The translations under genes and the position numbers were made by a program. The notes under the pieces were generated by a model that saw nothing but the letters and a program-made list of their open reading frames with translations, made no database searches and had not been told where the DNA came from. 23,697 bases of DNA from Tieghemiomyces parasiticus (Eukaryota; Kickxellomycota; Dimargaritomycetes; Dimargaritales; Dimargaritaceae): positions 1-23,697 of the forward strand of contig JANBPT010000769.1 in assembly GCA_027575765.1 (NCBI GenBank), written 5' to 3'. Below, in pieces: positions 18,978 through 23,697 of the stretch. The number at the start of each line of letters is the position of its first letter. The first letter of the stretch is position 1.

Positions 18978-21900
18978 CTAAAAATTTGACTTGTACTTCT
19001 TGATTTCCACCATGACGTTCTGGATACCGACGGGCCACTGGGCGGGACGGCGGGCCTGGCCGCCGGCTGACGGCTTCTTGGAGAACCGCCGCTCGAACAT
19101 CTGGTAGAACCGGTTATAGTAGAGGATGAGCTGCCCCAAAACGCTGTGTAGAATGGTGGTGCCGTTCTTGAAGTTGGAGAAGTTGCGAATGACCGCAGCG
19201 TTGATGTTAGCTAGGCTGTTGCGGAAATTGGCATTGAAATCGGCCACCACCGCTTCAAATGGCTCGGCTTCGGTATCCATGCCGCCCCCGGGTGTATCAC
19301 CCTGCGTCTCCATGCGACCCACAAACGCCTTGAGGTAGCCAAAGTACGTGTCGAGCTGCTCTTCCACGTACTCGGCCACACACGTGGCCTTGCACTGGGT
19401 AAAGTAATCGACCTCCTCCTCGGACCCTGACTCGAAGCCGTTCTCGTTGAGGATCGTAACGATGAGGTCGTAGTTGTTGATAAGGAAAATGAGCGTGATG
19501 CCCCGGTCGTTGAACCCCTCGCTGATTCGGACAAACATGGACTCGAGTTCGTTGCGGAGGCGCCGTAGGCTGCAGAAGTATACAGTAAGTATCGACAAAG
19601 GGGGGGGGGCAGGATTAGTTAGAATACAAAGTAAAAATAAAATAAAACAAGACACGCGCCTTCGACGACTCCGGCAGCGTCGGAAGCCCAGAGGATGGCA
19701 CCGGAAAGACCGGGTATACCAATGTCCATTCTATGCCATGGGCCTTACCTCTGGTCGACGATGTTGGTTTCCTGGGCCTGATTCAGCGTGAGAAGTGATG
19801 CCACGAACTCGGCATACCGACGGCTGACCTGTGGAGTCCCCGCCGGGTGGTATGTGTACAGCGCGGAGGTGCCCATTGGCAAAGGGTTAGCTGCTTGCCA
19901 CTGCAGGTTTCTGCCATTCCTGAGCCAGGGTCCTGCCCATGGGAGCTGTGAACCATTGCAGCCGTCCAATTCTAGTCAGCCCACTAACTTACAAAATGCG
20001 GGTGGACATCGTTACGCGTGAGTCGGGGCCGGTTTCCCGCACACACCTTGCGGATGCTGTCAATGTGGAGGGACACGATGGCTTGGAAGCGCGGCCAGAG
20101 TAGCATGTTGGTTGCGTTGATATACCCCTCCAGTACGGGCACGCGGCGGCGCTGCAGCTCGTTGGCCAGCTGCTGGTTGATGCGGATGCAAAGCAGGACG
20201 CCGAGTGCATCGAAGGTGTTTTCCACGAACTGGCGGGTGAAGACCTAGTGAAGGGGCGGGAAGCCAAAGAGCGCATTGAATGTGTGACCGGGAGGCAGCG
20301 AAGCGGGACACAGGGATCAGCCACGAGGGTTGGGCATACAGGCGGTGCCCTGTGGTGAGCGCTCATCTCCTTTCTCTCTCTCTTTCTTGCTTCCCTCCTC
20401 GTATTCGCGTCAGTGAATTATCACTTACCAGTCCGTTATGGCATGCGGGATCAAAAACGTGTTCAAAGATGGCTTTGGCGATGTCCGACCCGGTCAGGCG
20501 CTGTCGGGCCGTCTCCGAAACGAAGAACTTGAGCTCAAACTCGTACTCCTGGGTGGCGTCATCGACCAAGGCCTGGTTATAGCTGAGAAACAGGCTTTCG
20601 AAGGGCAGCTTCTCGATACGGTCCTCGCTCGCACCGGCTGTGCTACCGGTCGAGCCGGACGCCGCCGCCGCGGTCGCCAGGAGTTGCTGGGGAGGGACCG
20701 GGGCCCCTGAGGCGGTCAGTACGTTGGCCCGCTCGCCAAGGCTAAATACCAGCTTGCGGTCACGGAGGGTCGGTCGCGACCCGCCGAAGAGTCCGCCCAA
20801 CTTGCTGCTCTCATCCTGACCCAATAGATCGAGCCGTTCGACGGCAGGGGCGTGTAGCTTATGGAGGCCGCGGGAGTAGCGTTCAAAGTGGTCGGCGTAG
20901 CACACGCGGGCTACGTGGATGTAATTGTCGCGCAATTCCTGGGCGGCCTCCGGGTGCCGCTCGATGAGGAAGTGGTTGAGCGTCTGGTACGGAATAAGGA
21001 AGTTACGTTGGACGCTCGGCAGGCTGGACCCGCCGGGCTGTCGGAGGGCCTTAATCTTGGCAAGCAGGAGGTGGCGGATCTTGGCTGAAGCCACCAGGCG
21101 TAGCCGTTCCAGCTCGGGTCCCACGTCGTCCAGTGCGCGGATGGTGCCATGTGGGCGCGACCCTTGGTGGCGGACGAACCTCATTTTGCGGTCCAATTCG
21201 GCCACGGGGGCCAAATAGGTGTGATCAACCTCGCCGTCGCAGATTTGGCGGATGAGGCCTGGCGAGACCACTAGACCATCGATGGCCCGCTCCAGCTGGG
21301 TCTCGACCTGGACGCGGTTTCGCAGCCGGACGCTCATCGACACGGACTGGTCCTGTAGTTCGCGGATTTCCTGGTTGATATTGCCCAGCTTGGTTTGGAA
21401 TCCGCTGAGTAACCCCTCCATGTGGTCCAGGATGTCCACACACGAATGGACCTGGGTATCGAGTTCTCGGAGCTGGTGCTGCTGCTGGTAGTAGTTTTCG
21501 AGGTGGTCGGCCTCCGCTGTCCGTAGTTGCCGTTCAATGTCGCGGGCATGCTCCTTAAGGTCGAGCCCTCGGGTAAGCAGGCCGCTAATAATTTCGTCTT
21601 CCTGAAACTCAGCCAACCGCTCAGTCACGTTTTCGGTGGCCAGGGCGGCCCAGTCGTAGGTCTGGTCGAAGCGTGTTGCGTACAGTGGACGGGATGAAAG
21701 AGGGTAGGCGGGGTTTAGTCTAGGGGAGTTGGGTGTCGAGAGGGCGCGTGGTTACGTTGGGCCAACCTGACGGCCCGAAGTACTGGACTTCGCCCGGGAT
21801 AACTCGCAACCCATGCCGCGACTTACCCGCTCCCCTGTCTGGCCGCTCTCTCGCTGGGTCTGGTTTGCACGTTTTGACGAGGGCGGGAGGAGCAGACCCT

Positions 21901-21979
21901 GGGCTAGCGCCGATACCGCTCGGCGGTAGGCTGGGTCGTGGTCATCTGATGCAGCGAGGGACTCGTAAGTATTGGTCAT
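18978..21979 (-). CDS. VPS52: GARP/EARP tethering complex subunit VPS52
   Basis: Five exons, 21979-21827, 21661-20429, 20244-19993, 19828-19749 and 19569-18978, with consistent phases (0,0,0,2); 769 residues (human 723). VPS52 is a core subunit of the GARP complex, which tethers endosome-derived vesicles at the trans-Golgi. The coiled-coil N-terminal part (about 55-190) has the family pattern RGLDLKEHARDIERQL, then LQDQSVSMSVRLRNR and IDGLVV. The middle has ASAKIRHLLLAKI and ELRDNYI. The C-terminal part has RRYAEF, IFLINNYDLI, NFKNGTT and the terminal VEIKKYKSNF (animal VELKKHKPNF). Exon 4 has a second in-frame acceptor 72 nt upstream (19900). The gene converges with the U2B''-like gene and diverges from the small gene at 22480. 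Confidence 0.94.
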
Positions 21980-22479
21980 GAGTGTGTGGGCAGGACTGGC
22001 TACGCAACGAAAGTGTGGTCGCGGGTGTCGTTATCTTAAAAGGTTATGCGACAGTGGGTTGAAGAAGGAGGAGCGTGACAGGCAATCTCAAGATACTAAT
22101 GACTCGAATGTGGTATCCGCGTAGAAATTTCAAAGCGGGGTTGGTAGCGGACTTTGAGGGTACGCATGAGGGGCCAGAAAGTGGTAGGTTAGGGGAAAGC
22201 CGGAATAGTTGCGTGTCGGGCCTCCTAGAAGCATGAGGGATAAACGATGGTCGTGGTGCACGCCGTCAGTCCAGCCCGGTAGATACAGAGGTCTTACGGG
22301 ACACGCCCAACTCCCTACAATTTATTAAGCATCTTGCTCTTGTTACCATCCCATTGGACTCACTATCTTTTTCCTTCCATCGTCATCCTACCATTTTGAA
22401 ACGTCGCTGTACCCTCCCTCATCGTCCCGACTCTGACTATCCCATTCGGTCTACACACGTACTTGTACCCTTTACGATC
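21980..22479. other. Bidirectional promoter between VPS52 and the small gene
   Basis: 500 bases between divergent start codons. The part next to the plus-strand gene (22320-22440) is rich in pyrimidines (ctttttccttccatcg), typical of a leader. No clear TATA box, RNA gene or ATG-led frame of interest was seen; the frame of the downstream gene stays open upstream to 22354 but without another ATG. Confidence 0.5.
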
Positions 22480-22815
22480 ATGGCGGCCGGCGGTTCTTAC
22501 GTGACTCGCAGCAAACGTGGAGCCGACAGTATGGGCCCAAGTGACGCGGCGGCCACTCCGATTGCGCAACGCCGTGGCCACATCCAGCAGTCCGACCTCA
22601 GTACCGACAATGCGTCTTACGCAGCCTCCAATGTACCTCAGTTAGACCCCGCTCTCGCAGCTCGGTTCAACCGCGACGACCGCGGCCGTGTCCTTTGGTT
22701 TGCAGCCCCACCTGTGGTCGTGTCGAACCGTGTCGCTTACAAACCTGTGCACTCCGCCGCTTATCTAGCCTACCGCAGCCGTGTGACCCAGGCGACTCCG
22801 TCAGCCAAGAGTTAA
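22480..22815 (+). CDS. Conserved-looking small protein of unknown function
   Basis: Single exon, 111 residues, with a strong start context (atcATGG). This is the only ATG in the open frame that would give the full product. The N-terminal half is Ser/Ala-rich, polar and probably disordered. The second half has a compact segment, LDPALAARFNRDDRGRVLWF followed by AAPP, and then HSAAYLAYR, which looks like a folded conserved core. I recall similar RDxxGRVLxFxAPP wording in fungal proteins but cannot name the family, so no function is given. Codon use is like that of the neighbours, with C or G at most third positions, which supports real coding. There is no signal peptide or membrane segment. Confidence 0.7.
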   Translation: MAAGGSYVTRSKRGADSMGPSDAAATPIAQRRGHIQQSDLSTDNASYAASNVPQLDPALAARFNRDDRGRVLWFAAPPVVVSNRVAYKPVHSAAYLAYRSRVTQATPSAKS

Positions 22816-23205
22816 GCAGCTGATGCCGATTTGGCCCATATTCTAATGGAACTTGTACATGACTACTCACCCGGCTCCTCCCTGTACCATTAAATTTACA
22901 AAAACGATTACCTCCTATTTTATTATTCTAATACAGAGCAGACATATTAGCGACTTATTGAGGTGAACCCTAGCCAGGATATTGAACGCCGCCGTGTGTT
23001 GGTCAAGACGCTACACTCCCCGGCCAATACTCTCCAAAGTTTAGAGCTCCGGCCAGGCTGCAAACCTTAACCATCACGTTAAAGGTGAACACCAGTGAGG
23101 TGCCCACAGACATTTACCAGCTTACCTCTGCATCGCACTCTTACCCACCATAACGGTGAAGGCCACCCCACTGTGTTGATCACCAATTCTGCCTCATTCG
23201 CTGCC
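22816..23205. other. Spacer upstream of the mitochondrial TyrRS gene
   Basis: 390 bases between two co-directional genes. The left third is AT-rich (22890-22940) and likely holds the 3' end of the small gene; ATTAAA at 22891-22896 is a candidate poly(A) signal. The rest is the promoter and leader of the next gene. No RNA gene was recognised. Confidence 0.5.
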
Positions 23206-23697
23206 ATGGCCTCCCTGTTTCGCATGGCAGCGTGCACCGCTCGCCCATACTCAAATCGACTCTGGTCGATCCCCGGTCGAAAGAATTTGACGGAATGGGC
23301 TGCTTACCCTGCACGCCGATCCTACAGCACCGCTGGGACCCCAGCAGTCGATTCAATGCCTTGCTACCAGAGCCCGGCTCTGGCCGAAATGCAGTCACGA
23401 GGATTCCTCGCCGGGGTAACCAGGTAAGCCGTTAAGGGTTGAAAAGGGCTTGCTGACCGTCTCTGGCTCGACTTGTTTAAGCACCGGGGCAAAAGCTACC
23501 CATAGTCAAACAAACAACCTAACAAAAAGACTGCAACCGTATTTACTCCATCGCGTTTGGCTGACTTCAATCGTCTGCCTCTTTGTTAACTACCACTACC
23601 CCAGCGACAAGCTCGACCGCCTACTAACCGACAAGCAGAGTTGCGTGTACCTGGGCATCGACCCCAGCGCGCCCAGTCTCCATGTCGGAAACCTGCT
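23206..23697 (+). CDS. MSY1: Mitochondrial tyrosyl-tRNA synthetase (5' part)
   Basis: Exon 1 is 23206-23423 and exon 2 starts at 23605, running off the window (intron 181 nt, phase 2, donor GTAAGC, acceptor ccccag). About 103 residues are visible. The first 45 or so are rich in Arg/Ser/Ala without acidic clusters (RMAACTARPYSNR, ARRSYST), a typical mitochondrial presequence. Then come MQSRGFLAGVT and a DKLDRLL helix, followed by VYLGIDPSAPSLHVGN at the tip of the Rossmann fold. This is the class I synthetase HIGH motif in its HVGN form (99-102), which I also recall from yeast Msy1. The enzyme charges mitochondrial tRNA-Tyr. The start is the first in-frame ATG; a second at 23224 is also possible. 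Confidence 0.88.

Noticed and set aside
1..23697. CRISPR array, operon or biosynthetic cluster
   Set aside because: No regularly spaced repeats; genes are monocistronic, intron-bearing and functionally unrelated.

Overview
The window looks like nuclear DNA from a fungus, probably an early-diverging (zygomycete-type) lineage. The genes carry spliceosomal introns of about 95-220 nt with strong GTAAGT-type donors. Proteins match eukaryotic housekeeping families, two of them closest in my recollection to yeast versions (Pcs60/FAT2 and Msy1). MAU2/SCC4, by contrast, is still easily recognised against the animal protein. The lineage is an inference; no rRNA or marker gene settles it.

Layout. 1-3402 (-): ten-exon MAU2/SCC4 cohesin loader, cut by the left edge. 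4789-6393 (+): intronless Pcs60/FAT2-type oxalate-CoA ligase with an upstream TATA box. 6635-6705 (-): tRNA-Glu(CTC) with a Pol III T-run. 6706-8398: AT-rich non-coding island with TATA boxes, inverted repeats and weak LTR-like signals. 8399-9295 (-): intronless inositol polyphosphate multikinase. 9296-12341: a 3-kb gene-poor stretch with only speculative small ORFs. 12342-13377 (-): three-exon ARL3/ARFRP1 GTPase. 13948-17292 (-): two-exon SPT16. 18124-18746 (+): two-exon, single-RRM U2B''/U1A-like protein. 18978-21979 (-): five-exon VPS52. 22480-22815 (+): 111-aa protein of unknown function. 23206-23697 (+): 5' part of mitochondrial tyrosyl-tRNA synthetase, cut by the right edge.

The genes do not form a pathway cluster. 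They are separate housekeeping functions: sister-chromatid cohesion, CoA-ligase metabolism, inositol phosphate signalling, Golgi trafficking (ARL3 and VPS52 both act there), chromatin transcription (FACT), splicing and mitochondrial translation. Exon models were built by eye from splice consensus, reading-frame phase and remembered family similarity; all junctions used keep frame. No CRISPR array, operon or intact transposon was seen, and I found no convincing new multi-gene system. The best leads are a 21-nt microexon in MAU2, the AT-rich island beside the tRNA, the unknown 111-aa protein, and possible small transcription units in the 9.3-12.3 kb gap.
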